From: Streptomyces sp. NBC_01314
Lineage (GTDB): Bacteria; Actinomycetota; Actinomycetes; Streptomycetales; Streptomycetaceae
Direction of reading: 5' to 3'
NCBI RefSeq assembly: GCF_041435215.1
Contig: NZ_CP108394.1
Location: forward strand, 8,494,001 to 8,558,000
Length of the DNA stretch: 64,000 bases
Part shown: positions 1 to 8,022 of the stretch, one piece after another
Numbering within the stretch: position 1 is the stretch's first letter
How the letters are laid out: each line of letters begins with the position of its first letter
Made by a program: the position numbers and the translations under genes
The notes under the pieces: model-generated
Database searches by the model: none
What the model was told of the DNA's origin: nothing
Seen by the model: the letters and a program-made list of their open reading frames with translations, nothing else

Positions 1-1
1 G

Positions 2-577
2 GCGCACCTCGTCGCCGAGATCGGCAACACCTGGATCCTCGTCCTGGGCGCGCTGACCTTCGCCATCGCCACCATGGGCGTCAACATCGTCGCCAACTTC
101 GTCTCACCGGCGTACGACCTCGCCAACGTCTGGCCGCAGAAGATCACCTTCAAGGTCGGCGGCATGATCAGCACGGTCGCGGCGCTGGTCGTGACCCCGT
201 GGAACCTCTTCTCCAACCCCACCGTCGTCCAGTACTTCCTCGGCGGCCTGGGCGCTTTCCTCGGCCCGCTGTTCGGCGTGATCATGCTCGACTACTTCTG
301 GGTCAAGCGCGGCCGTATCGACGTCGACGAACTCTTCAACGCCGCGCCCGGCTCCCGCTACTACTACCGCAAGGGCGTCAACCCCAAGGCGCTGTGGGCG
401 TTCCTGCCCGCCGCGGCGGTCTCGGCGGTTCTCGCCCTGGTGACGACCTTCAGCGAGGTCGCCCCGTACTCCTGGTTCATCGGTACGGCGCTGGCCGCCG
501 GGCTGTACGCCGTGCTGTGCCGGGACGAGCGGGCCGCCGGGCCGGCTCCCGCCGAGCCCGCAGCCGTGGAGGGCTGA
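2..577 (+). CDS. NCS1 family nucleobase/hydantoin:cation symporter, C-terminal part
   Basis: The reading frame is open from the first complete codon at position 2, so the gene starts outside the window and about 191 C-terminal residues are seen. Hydrophobic segments alternate with short loops, and the stretch ANFVSPAYDLANVWPQKI is typical of the NCS1 (Mhp1/PucI/allantoin permease) family, where it follows the eighth to ninth membrane helix. The family imports hydantoins, allantoin, cytosine or uracil with sodium or protons across the cytoplasmic membrane. The next gene, a hydantoin/Asp-Glu racemase, begins 2 bases after the stop, so the two are cotranscribed and the substrate is probably a hydantoin or allantoin (inference). 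The exact substrate cannot be read from this fragment. Confidence 0.85.
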   Translation, partial: AHLVAEIGNTWILVLGALTFAIATMGVNIVANFVSPAYDLANVWPQKITFKVGGMISTVAALVVTPWNLFSNPTVVQYFLGGLGAFLGPLFGVIMLDYFWVKRGRIDVDELFNAAPGSRYYYRKGVNPKALWAFLPAAAVSAVLALVTTFSEVAPYSWFIGTALAAGLYAVLCRDERAAGPAPAEPAAVEG

Positions 578-579
578 GC

Positions 580-1323
580 GTGCGCATCGTCGTCACCAAC
601 TGCAACACGACGCAGGGGATGACCGAGGAGATCGTGCGAGGTGCCCGGGCCGCCGCAGGCCCGGGCACCACTGTGACCGGACTGACCCCCGCCTGGGGGC
701 CCGAGTCCGCGGAGGGCTGGCTGGACAGCTACCTCTCCGCCGCCGCCGTCCTCGACACCCTGCGGACCTACGAGGAGCCGTACGACGCCGTAGTCATGGC
801 CGGTTTCGGGGAGCACGGGCGTGAGGGCGCGCGCGAACTGGTGGACGTTCCCGTCGTCGACATCACCGAGGCCGCCGCCCACCTCGCCTGTCTGCTCGGG
901 CGGCGCTACGGCGTCGTCACCACGCTCGAACGCTCCTGCGGGCAGATCGAGGACAGCCTGGACGCCGCCGGCGTGGGCCGCAACTGCGCGGCGATCGTCG
1001 GCACCGGCCTCGGCGTCCTCGACCTCGCCGACACCGGCCGCACCACCCGGGCCTTCCTCGCGGCCGGGCAGCGGGCCCGGGACGCCGGGGCCGAGGTGCT
1101 GGTCCTGGGGTGCGCCGGGATGACCGGGCTCCAGCGGACGGTCGGGGAGAAGCTGGGAGTGCCGGTCGTCGACGGGGTGGGGGCGGCCGTGAAACTCGCC
1201 GAGTCACTGGTGGCGCTGGGGCTGACCACCAGTCGGGCGGGGGGTTATGCGAAGCCGCTGCCGAAGAAGAGGAGTTGGGGGGCCGGGGGAGCGGGTTCGT
1301 CGGGGGGCCTGGGGACCGGGTGA
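580..1323 (+). CDS. Asp/Glu/hydantoin racemase family protein
   Basis: The product has 247 residues from a GTG start two bases after the permease stop; a longer open frame upstream only overlaps the permease and is ignored. The N-terminus RIVVTNCNTTQGMTEEI, the first catalytic cysteine region (the MAGFGEHG loop, in which hydantoin racemases usually have Cys and this one has Phe-Gly) and the second cysteine in VLGCAGMTGL mark the HyuE/aspartate racemase superfamily, cofactor-independent racemases acting in the cytosol. The adjoining NCS1 permease suggests uptake then racemisation of hydantoins in purine or amino-acid amide salvage (inference). The loss of an obvious first catalytic cysteine is odd and might alter chemistry. 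The C-terminal 20 residues are glycine- and lysine-rich and look like a lineage-specific extension. Confidence 0.8.
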   Translation: MRIVVTNCNTTQGMTEEIVRGARAAAGPGTTVTGLTPAWGPESAEGWLDSYLSAAAVLDTLRTYEEPYDAVVMAGFGEHGREGARELVDVPVVDITEAAAHLACLLGRRYGVVTTLERSCGQIEDSLDAAGVGRNCAAIVGTGLGVLDLADTGRTTRAFLAAGQRARDAGAEVLVLGCAGMTGLQRTVGEKLGVPVVDGVGAAVKLAESLVALGLTTSRAGGYAKPLPKKRSWGAGGAGSSGGLGTG

Positions 1324-1428
1324 GTCGAGGGGTGGGGGATGTGGACGCGGTCAGGGGCGGCTCCTTGTTGTCGTGGGCGGCTGCGGGCATATGGGCATGT
1401 GGGTCTGCGGGTGGCTGGGTGCGCAGTG

Positions 1429-1447
1429 CCCCGCGCCCCTTGCGGGG
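1429..1447. terminator. Streptomyces-type intergenic hairpin
   Basis: CCCCGC (1429-1434) pairs with GCGGGG (1442-1447) across a C/T-rich loop. The element lies between two convergent genes (racemase and RidA). The wording 'cgcagtgccccgcgcccctt' is a very common Streptomyces intergenic repeat that is thought to act as a bidirectional terminator. No T-run follows, which is usual in this genus. Confidence 0.5.
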
Positions 1448-1515
1448 CCGGGGTCGGCTCACGTCCGTCCGCGTCCGTGGTGGGGCCGGAGGCGTGCCGC
1501 GTCCGTCCGTGCCCC

Positions 1516-1929
1516 TTACCGGACCGGCGACTCCGGGACCACCGCTGTCGCCGTGATCTCCACCAGCTGGCCCGTGTAGCCGAGGCAGGCCACGCCGAGG
1601 AGGGTCGACGAGTGGGGGCCGGTGCTGAGGCCGGACGCCTCGACGACGTCCCAGACCGCGGAGAGGACCGCCGGTTCGTCGCTCACGACGTACACGTCGG
1701 TGCAGGCGACATGCTCGAAGTCGCTGCCCACCGCCCGCAACTGCTCCCCGAGGTTGGCCAGCACCTGCTCGGCCTGCCGTACCGGATCCCCCTCCCCGAC
1801 CAGATTCCCGTCGGCGTCCAACGGAACGGAGCCGGCGAGGAAGGCGAGCTTCGTCCCGGCCTCGACGACGGAAGCGTGAGAGTAGACGGGCGGTGCGAAG
1901 AGGCTGGGGACGGTGGCGCGCTGGATCAT
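1516..1929 (-). CDS. RidA family (YjgF/YER057c/UK114) protein
   Basis: The 137-residue product has the length and signature of RidA proteins: FLAGSVPLDADGNLVG near residue 30, QAEQVLANLGEQLRAVG in the middle and a C-terminal ITATAVVPE strand. The family forms trimers in the cytosol and hydrolyses reactive enamine/imine intermediates to the keto acid and ammonia. The usual catalytic arginine of true RidA (in the motif ...CVEVARLP) is replaced here by a less typical C-terminus (GQLVEITATAVV), so this may be one of the divergent Rid1-7 subfamilies. GGGAG lies just upstream of the ATG. It converges on the racemase gene, and no operon partner is visible. Confidence 0.85.
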   Translation of the reverse strand: MIQRATVPSLFAPPVYSHASVVEAGTKLAFLAGSVPLDADGNLVGEGDPVRQAEQVLANLGEQLRAVGSDFEHVACTDVYVVSDEPAVLSAVWDVVEASGLSTGPHSSTLLGVACLGYTGQLVEITATAVVPESPVR

Positions 1930-2183
1930 GACTGCTCCCGGTGGAGGACAACCTGTCGATCAGGTGATCATGCGAATTCTCCGCCGCGACCGCATCCGAA
2001 TTCCGGGCCGAGCCGTGCCTGCGCCGCTGCTGCCGACCGCCGCCGCACCACGCCGTCGGCGGTGCTGCGGTGCTGCGGCTGCGGTGCCAGGGCCGCACCC
2101 GCACCTACCCCGCCGTCGGTGGCCCTGGCCTCGCGCCGCCGTACGGACTGTCCACTCGCCGTCCCTTCTCCGCCGCGGTCGGG

Positions 2184-2933
2184 TCAGCCGTCCGAGGTCA
2201 CGACGGTGGGCTGGCCGGCGAGGATGCCGCCGTCCAGGACGAACTCGGCGCCCGTCGAGAACGTGGCGTCGGCGATGACGAAGAGCACCATGCGCGCTAC
2301 CTCCTCGGGCTCACCGAACCGGGGAATGGGCTGTCCAGAGGTGTAGGAGTCGCCGAAGCCGGCCGTCATCGGGGTGCGGATGGCGCCGGGGTGGACGGAG
2401 CAGACACGGACCCCGTCGGGGGCCAGCTCCAGCGCGGCGGTCTTCGTCAGCCCGCGCAGCCCCCACTTGCTCGCCGCGTACGACCCGATGCCCGCGTAGG
2501 AGGTCAGCCCAGCGAGGGAGGAGATGTTCACGATCACCCCGCCGCCGGCCCGGCGCAGCGAGGGCGCCACCGCGCGCATGCCCAGCCATGGGCCCTGGAG
2601 GTTGACGTCGAGGACTCTGCGGAACGATGCGAGGGACTGCTCCTCCATCGAGCCCCACTCGGCGATCCCCGCGTTGTTCACCAGCACCGAGACCGGGCCC
2701 AGGTCGCGTTCCACCTCGGCCACCGCCCGCTGCCAGTCGTCCTCGCTGCTGACGTCCAGATCCAGGTAGCGCGCCCGGCCGCCGAGTTCCGCCGCGAGGC
2801 TCGTTCCCTCGGCGTCGCGTACGTCGGCGACCACCACGGTGGCCCCCTCGGCCGAGAGGAGCCGTGCCACCGCGGACCCGATCCCTCCGACCCCACCGGT
2901 GACGATCGCCACCCGCTCGCTCAGACGTCCCAT
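2184..2933 (-). CDS. SDR family NAD(P)-dependent oxidoreductase
   Basis: The product has 249 residues from an ATG at 2933; GGGAGG lies five bases upstream. A GTG directly before it is a weaker alternative. The classical short-chain dehydrogenase features are visible: the TGGVGGIG nucleotide-binding loop near residue 12, NNAG near residue 85, the catalytic serine in VNISSLAG, and the YAASK catalytic Tyr/Lys pair near residue 150, followed by HPGAIRTPM. Such enzymes reduce ketones or oxidise secondary alcohols on steroids, sugars or acyl chains. The sequence resembles the FabG3/20-beta-hydroxysteroid group, but the substrate is not predictable. It is monocistronic. Confidence 0.9.
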   Translation of the reverse strand: MGRLSERVAIVTGGVGGIGSAVARLLSAEGATVVVADVRDAEGTSLAAELGGRARYLDLDVSSEDDWQRAVAEVERDLGPVSVLVNNAGIAEWGSMEEQSLASFRRVLDVNLQGPWLGMRAVAPSLRRAGGGVIVNISSLAGLTSYAGIGSYAASKWGLRGLTKTAALELAPDGVRVCSVHPGAIRTPMTAGFGDSYTSGQPIPRFGEPEEVARMVLFVIADATFSTGAEFVLDGGILAGQPTVVTSDG

Positions 2934-3364
2934 CACGACCTCCCGTTGCTGAGTACGGCGTCATCGCCGCCCTATCAGGATCGGCCGCGGCACAGCAGGC
3001 CGCAGTTCGGAACGGGGCGCCGCCTCGGCGAACGCCCCCGGTCCGCCCCGTCCTGCTGTGCCGGGAGTGCGTGCCGGATCTGCCGGGAGTGCGTGCCGGA
3101 TCGGATCTCCTTTCCCGCGCTGAGCCGGGTCAGCCGCGGCTTGTCGGAGCGCACGGGACCGCGGGGTGCGAGGCGCGAACTCCCACCACCGGCTGACGCC
3201 CGGGCGCATGGACGACTCCGTCCCGCCGACCACCCGGTCCGTGGGGCCGTCCGACGGTACGGTTGAGGATCTGTACGACGATGACGAGCAAGGAGGGCCG
3301 GTGGGCGCGGAGTTGAGCGCGTCGGTGGGCGGGGTGTGGCCACGGCGCCGGTCCAGGAGGGGCG
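2934..3364. other. intergenic region with a short leader ORF
   Basis: This region between the divergent SDR and nucleotidyltransferase genes holds no long gene. The one supportable item is a 23-codon ORF starting GTG at 3301, with a near-perfect AAGGAGG site at about 3290-3296. Its TAA stop at 3370-3372 overlaps the ATG (3365) of the next gene, an arrangement typical of translational coupling. No clear -10/-35 pair could be assigned. Confidence 0.35.
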
Positions 3365-4249
3365 ATGAGTAAGAGCGGCGAGGCGGAGCTTCCCGGTTCG
3401 GCTTCCTCCACCCCCAGTCCGCTCGACCCGGCACTCACCGGCTGGATGCCCTCAGCCGGGGACAGGGACGGGGGCGGGGACAAGGACGGCCGGGAGTTCA
3501 CCGACCGCGCGTTCCTCGATCACCTGGCGGACCGTCTCGACGTGCTCCCGACCGTCCGTGCCGTCGCTCTCGGTGGCTCCCGGGCGCAGGGCACGCACGG
3601 CCCGGACAGCGACTGGGACCTGGCGGTCTACTACCGGGGTTCGTTCGACCCGGCCGACCTCCGAGCCGTCGGCTGGGAGGGTGAGGTCTCCGAGATCGGC
3701 GGCTGGGGCGGGGGCGTCTTCAACGGCGGTGCCTGGCTGACCGTCGACGGTCGCCGGGTCGACGTCCACTACCGCGATCTGGACGTCGTCGAAAGGGAGT
3801 TGGCGAACGCCGAGGAGGGGCGCTTCCATGTGGAGCCCCTCCTCTTCCACCTCGCCGGTATCCCCAGCTACCTCCTCGTCGCCGAACTGGCCGTCAACCG
3901 CGTCCTGCGCGGCGACCTGCCCCGCCCGGCCGCGTACCCGGAGAACCTCAGCAGGTCCGCCGCCGAACGCTGGCACGGTACCGCCCACGCGACCCTTGCC
4001 TACGCCAAGGCCAACCACGCACCGAAGGGCCGCCTCACCGAGGTCGCCGGTGCCATCGCCACGGCCGCGGCCCAGGCCGCGCACGGCGTGCTGGCGGCGC
4101 GCGGGGAGTGGGTGACGAACGAGAAGCGACTGCTGGAACGGGCGGGGCTGCGGGCGGTCGACGGCATCGTCGAAGGCCTGCGCGCGGAGCCGATGGTGCT
4201 CACACGGGCGGCTTTCGAGGCCGAGGCGCTCTTCCGGTCCGCCGGGTAG
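3365..4249 (+). CDS. nucleotidyltransferase domain-containing protein
   Basis: The product has 294 residues. AGGAGGGGCG sits immediately upstream of the ATG. After a Gly/Asp-rich low-complexity N-terminus of about 40 residues comes the pol-beta nucleotidyltransferase core LGGSRAQGTHGPDSDWDL (around residues 64-81), with the GS motif and the Asp-x-Asp metal ligands (DSDWD), followed by the third acidic strand VDVHYRDLD. The family transfers NMP groups to aminoglycosides, proteins or tRNA. The rest is helical and resembles the kanamycin-nucleotidyltransferase-like C-terminal domain. Its target is unknown. The short leader ORF upstream may couple its translation. It is probably monocistronic, because the next gene has its own leaderless-type promoter. 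Confidence 0.8.
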   Translation: MSKSGEAELPGSASSTPSPLDPALTGWMPSAGDRDGGGDKDGREFTDRAFLDHLADRLDVLPTVRAVALGGSRAQGTHGPDSDWDLAVYYRGSFDPADLRAVGWEGEVSEIGGWGGGVFNGGAWLTVDGRRVDVHYRDLDVVERELANAEEGRFHVEPLLFHLAGIPSYLLVAELAVNRVLRGDLPRPAAYPENLSRSAAERWHGTAHATLAYAKANHAPKGRLTEVAGAIATAAAQAAHGVLAARGEWVTNEKRLLERAGLRAVDGIVEGLRAEPMVLTRAAFEAEALFRSAG

Positions 4250-4346
4250 AGCAGGCGACGAGAAATTCCGTACGGCGAACCGAAGTCCCCATTCCCCGCG
4301 AATAATCCTTCGAGGAGATCACCCTTCCGCTGTTACCGTCTCTCAC

Positions 4347-5078
4347 GTGGCGAAACTCAATCAGATCATCGCAGTGGAGAAGGGCGTCAAGGCCAAGTCC
4401 CATCAGGACCTGACGGCCGCTCATCAGGGGCTGCAGAAGCCGGCGTTGCTGTCCGGTATCGCGCGTACCTATCAGCCGAAGGACGAGGAGGGTGAGCAGT
4501 TGCCGCCCGAGTCGACCAGGGTGCAGGTGCGGGCGGAGGACGTGCTGCGGGAGACCGCGGGGGTTCTCACCCGGCTGTTCGATGTGACCGCCACGAAGGA
4601 CTGGGCCAACTGCACGGCGCGGGCGGACGTGAAGGTCGAGGGGCGGGTGCTCGTCGCCGACGTGCCCGTGGCCTATCTGCTCTTCCTGGAGAAGCAGCTC
4701 GGGGAGATCAACACGCTGGTGCGGAAGCTGCCCGTGCTCGACGCCTCCGAGGCGTGGGCGCAGGACCCGTCCACCGACGACTGGAAGACCGAGGCCGTGC
4801 GGACGGTGCGTACCAAGAAGGTGCCGCGCAACCATGTGAAGGCCGAGGCGACCGACAAGCACCCCGCCCAGGTGGATGTGTACTACGAGGACATTCCGGT
4901 GGGTTACTGGACCACCGTGAAGTTCTCCGGAGCCCTGCCCGCCCGGCGCGTGAACGAAATTCTCGACCGCGTCGAGAAGTTGCAGCAGGCCGTGAAGTAC
5001 GCACGGGAGGAAGCGAACAGCGCGGACGTCGTCGACCAGCGGGTCGGTGATGCCGTGTTCGGCTACCTGTTCGGATAG
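4347..5078 (+). CDS. conserved actinobacterial protein of unknown function
   Basis: The product has 243 residues. The start is GTG 4347, with no Shine-Dalgarno at the right distance; a -10-like TTACCG about 10 bases upstream suggests a leaderless transcript. The protein is soluble, charged and Lys/Glu-rich with no signal peptide. It begins with an alpha-helical part (AKLNQIIAVEKGVKAKSHQDL) and ends with a long predicted helix (RVNEILDRVEKLQQAVKYAREEA), consistent with a small cytosolic scaffold. I recognise it as a widely conserved streptomycete hypothetical (possibly the DUF7873 type, from memory) but cannot assign a function. The gene directly precedes, on the same strand, the tRNA-like RNA at 5266-5373, so a functional link to that RNA is possible (inference only). 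Confidence 0.75.
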   Translation: MAKLNQIIAVEKGVKAKSHQDLTAAHQGLQKPALLSGIARTYQPKDEEGEQLPPESTRVQVRAEDVLRETAGVLTRLFDVTATKDWANCTARADVKVEGRVLVADVPVAYLLFLEKQLGEINTLVRKLPVLDASEAWAQDPSTDDWKTEAVRTVRTKKVPRNHVKAEATDKHPAQVDVYYEDIPVGYWTTVKFSGALPARRVNEILDRVEKLQQAVKYAREEANSADVVDQRVGDAVFGYLFG

Positions 5079-5265
5079 TTCGGGTAGTCTCACAGACTCC
5101 CCGGTCGGCCTTCGAGCCGGGCGGGGTGCGCGAGGAGCGCAAGCTGAAGCTGAGGCTTGTCGTGACGGACCGGTCCGTACCCGCCGAAGAACTCGGGGAC
5201 GGGCCGCGATCAATCTCAGACTATTGCTCCAGACTCAGTATTCGCCGCCGATCGTCGCAACGACC

Positions 5266-5373
5266 GGGCCCAGGCCCCGGGACGTCGAAGTGCTGGTTCA
5301 AGTCCAGCCCGCGCAGCTCGATGCGCGGTGGTCCAAAGGCAGGACGCGGCGACATGACGACTGACCTGGGTTC
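5266..5373 (+). ncRNA. circularly permuted tRNA-like RNA (YrlA-like Y RNA candidate)
   Basis: The order of tRNA parts is permuted. 5292-5308 forms an ideal T-arm: GCTGG, loop TTCAAGT, CCAGC. CCGCGCA (5309-5315) then pairs perfectly with TGCGCGG (5322-5328) through a 6-base loop, giving a closed acceptor stem. TG (positions 8-9) follows, then a D-arm GTCC-AAAGGCA-GGAC (5331-5345) with A14, GG (18-19) and A21 all present, so the D-loop/T-loop elbow contacts could form. The outer ends GGGCCCAGG (5266-5274) and CCTGGGTTC (5365-5373) pair over 9 bp including two G-U pairs, and GTCG/CGAC can add an inner 4 bp. As I recall, bacterial YrlA Y RNAs carry a tRNA-mimic module on a Ro60-binding stem, and GTCGAAGTG before the T-arm resembles a motif I remember from that family. 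No Ro60 gene is visible here. The 5' end is uncertain; the 3' end is probably the terminator at 5410-5440. Confidence 0.6.
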
Positions 5374-5409
5374 TCTACCGTGGCGGCGTGCCCAATGGGC
5401 GGCATATCA

Positions 5410-5440
5410 GGGCCCGGGGGCCGGCTACGCCCTCGGGCCC
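5410..5440 (+). terminator. strong intrinsic terminator after the tRNA-like RNA
   Basis: GGGCCCGGGGGC pairs with GCCCTCGGGCCC over 12 bp (one G-U) across a 7-base loop, followed two bases later by TTTTT (5443-5447). This is one of few true T-tailed terminators in the window and fits an abundant short RNA ending here. Confidence 0.8.
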
Positions 5441-5454
5441 ACCTTTTTCCCGGC

Positions 5455-5570
5455 ATGACTCGCGCCACCCTTAAGGGATGACTCACGTCCCTTCACGGGC
5501 ATGACTCGCGCGCCCTTCCGAAATGACTCGCGGTCGCCTTTGCACCCTGGCTCGCGTGCCTTTCCGTCCT
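5455..5570. repeat. five degenerate tandem repeats of about 23 bp
   Basis: ATGACTCGCG-like cores recur at 5455, 5478, 5501, 5523 and (as CTGGCTCGCG) 5547, each followed by a C/T-rich CCCTT-type tail. Period is 22-24 bases. They lie between the RNA terminator and the FUSC gene. No function is known to me. Confidence 0.7.
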
Positions 5571-5808
5571 GCCGTACGCGTGCGCTCCCTGGTTGCGTTC
5601 ATAAAGAACATGGCTTCTACAGGGATCGTCACATCGCGGTAATACGAGCGTTCCAGAATCTCCGGGTCCGGGCCCTACGGTGGAGAGCAGCCAGCATCCG
5701 ATGCCATCGGTCGGCGCATCAACCGTCGCCGCTGACACCGCCACCGCCAACGCCCCGGCCGCCGTCGCCCGAAGGCACACCCCGCCCTCACCCGACGACA
5801 GGAGCCCC

Positions 5809-7791
5809 GTGTCCCGCCCCGCTGCCCCAGCCCTGCCGCCCTGGCTCGCCCATGCTCTGCGTGCGCAGAGGGGACCGGTGCCCTGGAACGCGGTGGTGCG
5901 AGGGGCGTTGGCCGGTGGGCCACTGCTGCTCGTGGCCGTGCTGCTGGGGCGGCCCTCCGTCGGAGTCCTCGCGGCGCTCGGCGCCATGCTCGCCGGGATC
6001 AACGACCGCCCCGGGAGCCGACGCGTCGCCGTGCAGCGGCTCGGGGTGCCCGCGCTCGCCGGGGCCGTGGGGATGCTCGCCGGAACGTACGCCGGGCAGT
6101 ACGCCGGCGCCGTCGTCCTCACCCTGCTGCTCACCGCGCTCGGGCTGCTCGCCGGCGGTATGAGCGCGGTCGGACTCGTGGCGTCCGGAGCGGGCACGCA
6201 ACTGCTGGTCGCGGCCGCCATCGGGGCCGGAATGCCCTTGCCGGAACCGGGATGGGAGCGGGCGCTCGCCTACCTCGTCGGCGCCGGATGGCTGCTCGCA
6301 CTGCGCCTGGCCCTACCCACGCCCGCGGTCCTCACCGCCGGTGACTACCGCTTCGACGGGGAACGGGACGCCGTCGCCGCCGTCTACGACGCGATCGCCG
6401 GGCTACTGGACGCCGTCGGCACCCCGGACGCGATCGCCAGGCGAGCCGCGCTGACCGCCACCCTCGACCATGCCCAGGACGCGCTCGCCGGACCCCGGCT
6501 GCGGCGGTACGCCAGTTCGTCGGCCGAGCGACGGCTGCACGCCCAGTACACCGCCGCGCTGCCCCTGGCCGAGGCGGCGACCGCGCTGGCCTGGGCCGGG
6601 GACGCCGTCGTCGGCCGGGCCTCCGAAGGGCCCCGGCGGCTCGCCGCGGCCGTGCGCGGCAACACCGCCACCGGTCCGTTGCCCGCGCCCTCCCGCTCGG
6701 CGCCGGCGCTGCGCGCCCTCGACGACGCGCTCCTGCGCGCCGCCGAGACCTTCGACCGGGGCGGCGACGCACACGAACTGCACACCCGCCGCCGTAGCCT
6801 CGGGTCGCTCGTCCGGCTCGGCCTCGGGTCCGGGGGACGTGAGTACGGGCTGCGGGTCGCCCTGTCCTTCGGCGCCGCCGCGGCCGTGGCACAAGCGCTG
6901 CACCACGAGCACTGGTACTGGCTGCCCGCGACCGCCGTCTTCCTGGTCAAGCCCGACCTGGGGCCGCTGGTGTCCCGGGTGCTGTGCCGGGCCGCGGGAA
7001 CCGTGCTCGGCGCGGTGCTCTTCGCCGGGTTCGCCGCCGTACTGCCCCGGCCGGAAGGTCTCATCGCGCTCGTCGCGGTCAGCGGGGCGCTGATACCCGT
7101 CGCCACGCGGCACTTCGCCGCGCAGACCGCCGTCGTCACCGTCCTCGTCCTCGCCCTCGTCATGGTCGGCGGCGACCCTCAGGCCTCCTGGAGCCGCATC
7201 GCCGAAACGCTTCTGGCCTGCGCCATCGTCCTGATCGTCGGCCACCTGCCGATACCGAAGGGGCAGCGAGGCGGGGGCGTACGCGCCCGGCTCACCGAAG
7301 CGGGCACAGCGGCGCACGCCTACCTCGTGCACGTCCTGAACGAGCCGTGCGCGCCGGGCGCCGGCTCCGGAGCGAACGGGACGGGCCTGTCGCGCGGCGC
7401 GTCCACCCCCAACGGCGTCACCGTGTCCGTCGGGGCCGCCCTGCCGGGTGAGGCCGACGAGCGGGCCGCCCGCTGGACCCTGCGCCGCGAGGCCTACCGC
7501 ACGCTCGCCCGGGCCCGCGCCGCGATCGCCCTCTCCGAAGCCGAACTGCCCGCCCTGGCCCGGCACACCGAAGGCACCGACGAGGTCGCCGCCATCCTTG
7601 AACGACTGGTCGACACCACCACCGCCTGCGCCGTGCACCTCGACGACACCGGACGCCTGAGCCGCCACCACACCGAGCGGCTCACCGCACTCCTCGACGA
7701 ACTCGCACGCCACCAGAGGCACGCCGGCATCAGCCTCCCCGACGCCCCGGACCTGGCCGACGTACCGCCGAGGCAGGGCCTGAGCGCTTGA
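5809..7791 (+). CDS. FUSC family membrane protein (aromatic acid exporter-like)
   Basis: The product has 660 residues from GTG 5809, chosen because AGGAG lies five bases upstream and because the extra 43 residues from an alternative GTG at 5680 are low-complexity. Two clusters of short, Ala/Leu/Val-rich membrane helices (about residues 30-170 and 360-490) flank cytosolic regions, the architecture of the FUSC/YccS/AaeB superfamily of inner-membrane efflux proteins for fusaric and aromatic acids. The second repeat contains RVALSFGAAAAVAQAL and WYWLPATAVFLVKPD, a typical FUSC_2 region. The C-terminal 150 residues are helical and cytosolic. No AaeA-type adaptor is adjacent, as expected for a Gram-positive. 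The substrate is unknown. Confidence 0.8.
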   Translation: MSRPAAPALPPWLAHALRAQRGPVPWNAVVRGALAGGPLLLVAVLLGRPSVGVLAALGAMLAGINDRPGSRRVAVQRLGVPALAGAVGMLAGTYAGQYAGAVVLTLLLTALGLLAGGMSAVGLVASGAGTQLLVAAAIGAGMPLPEPGWERALAYLVGAGWLLALRLALPTPAVLTAGDYRFDGERDAVAAVYDAIAGLLDAVGTPDAIARRAALTATLDHAQDALAGPRLRRYASSSAERRLHAQYTAALPLAEAATALAWAGDAVVGRASEGPRRLAAAVRGNTATGPLPAPSRSAPALRALDDALLRAAETFDRGGDAHELHTRRRSLGSLVRLGLGSGGREYGLRVALSFGAAAAVAQALHHEHWYWLPATAVFLVKPDLGPLVSRVLCRAAGTVLGAVLFAGFAAVLPRPEGLIALVAVSGALIPVATRHFAAQTAVVTVLVLALVMVGGDPQASWSRIAETLLACAIVLIVGHLPIPKGQRGGGVRARLTEAGTAAHAYLVHVLNEPCAPGAGSGANGTGLSRGASTPNGVTVSVGAALPGEADERAARWTLRREAYRTLARARAAIALSEAELPALARHTEGTDEVAAILERLVDTTTACAVHLDDTGRLSRHHTERLTALLDELARHQRHAGISLPDAPDLADVPPRQGLSA

Positions 7792-7887
7792 GCACGCGCT
7801 CGTGAGCACGCGCTCGTGAGCACGCGCTCGTGAGCAGGCGCTCGTGAGTACGCGTTCGTGAGCAGGCGCTCGTGAGCCCCCACTTGT
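7790..7887. repeat. 14-bp tandem repeat array, about seven units
   Basis: Units of GAGCACGCGCTCGT start at 7790, 7804, 7818, 7832, 7846, 7860 and (degenerate) 7874. The FUSC stop codon TGA lies in the first unit. Each unit is itself a near-palindrome (GAGC....GCTC), so the transcript could form alternative hairpins and end FUSC transcription. Confidence 0.85.
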
Positions 7888-8022
7888 GCGCCTGCGCAGC
7901 TCCCCTTGTGCGCCCGCGCAGGCCCGGTGGTGCGCGGGCGGACACGGCCGAATCCCACGCCTCCACCCACGGGTGCCCGGTTCGCATCCCTCCCGAGCAC
8001 GCCCCGGTCGTACCGTGGCCAC

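Noticed and set aside
5095..5230. Extension of the tRNA-like RNA upstream, with hairpins such as the palindrome ACGGACCGGTCCGT
   Set aside because: No pairing with the 3' side could be shown and no promoter was convincing, so this part was not included in the RNA.
5266..5373. A normal, translationally active tRNA gene
   Set aside because: The acceptor strands are joined by a short loop, no CCA end or anticodon loop of 7 bases can be made, and the order is permuted. It is reported as a tRNA mimic instead.
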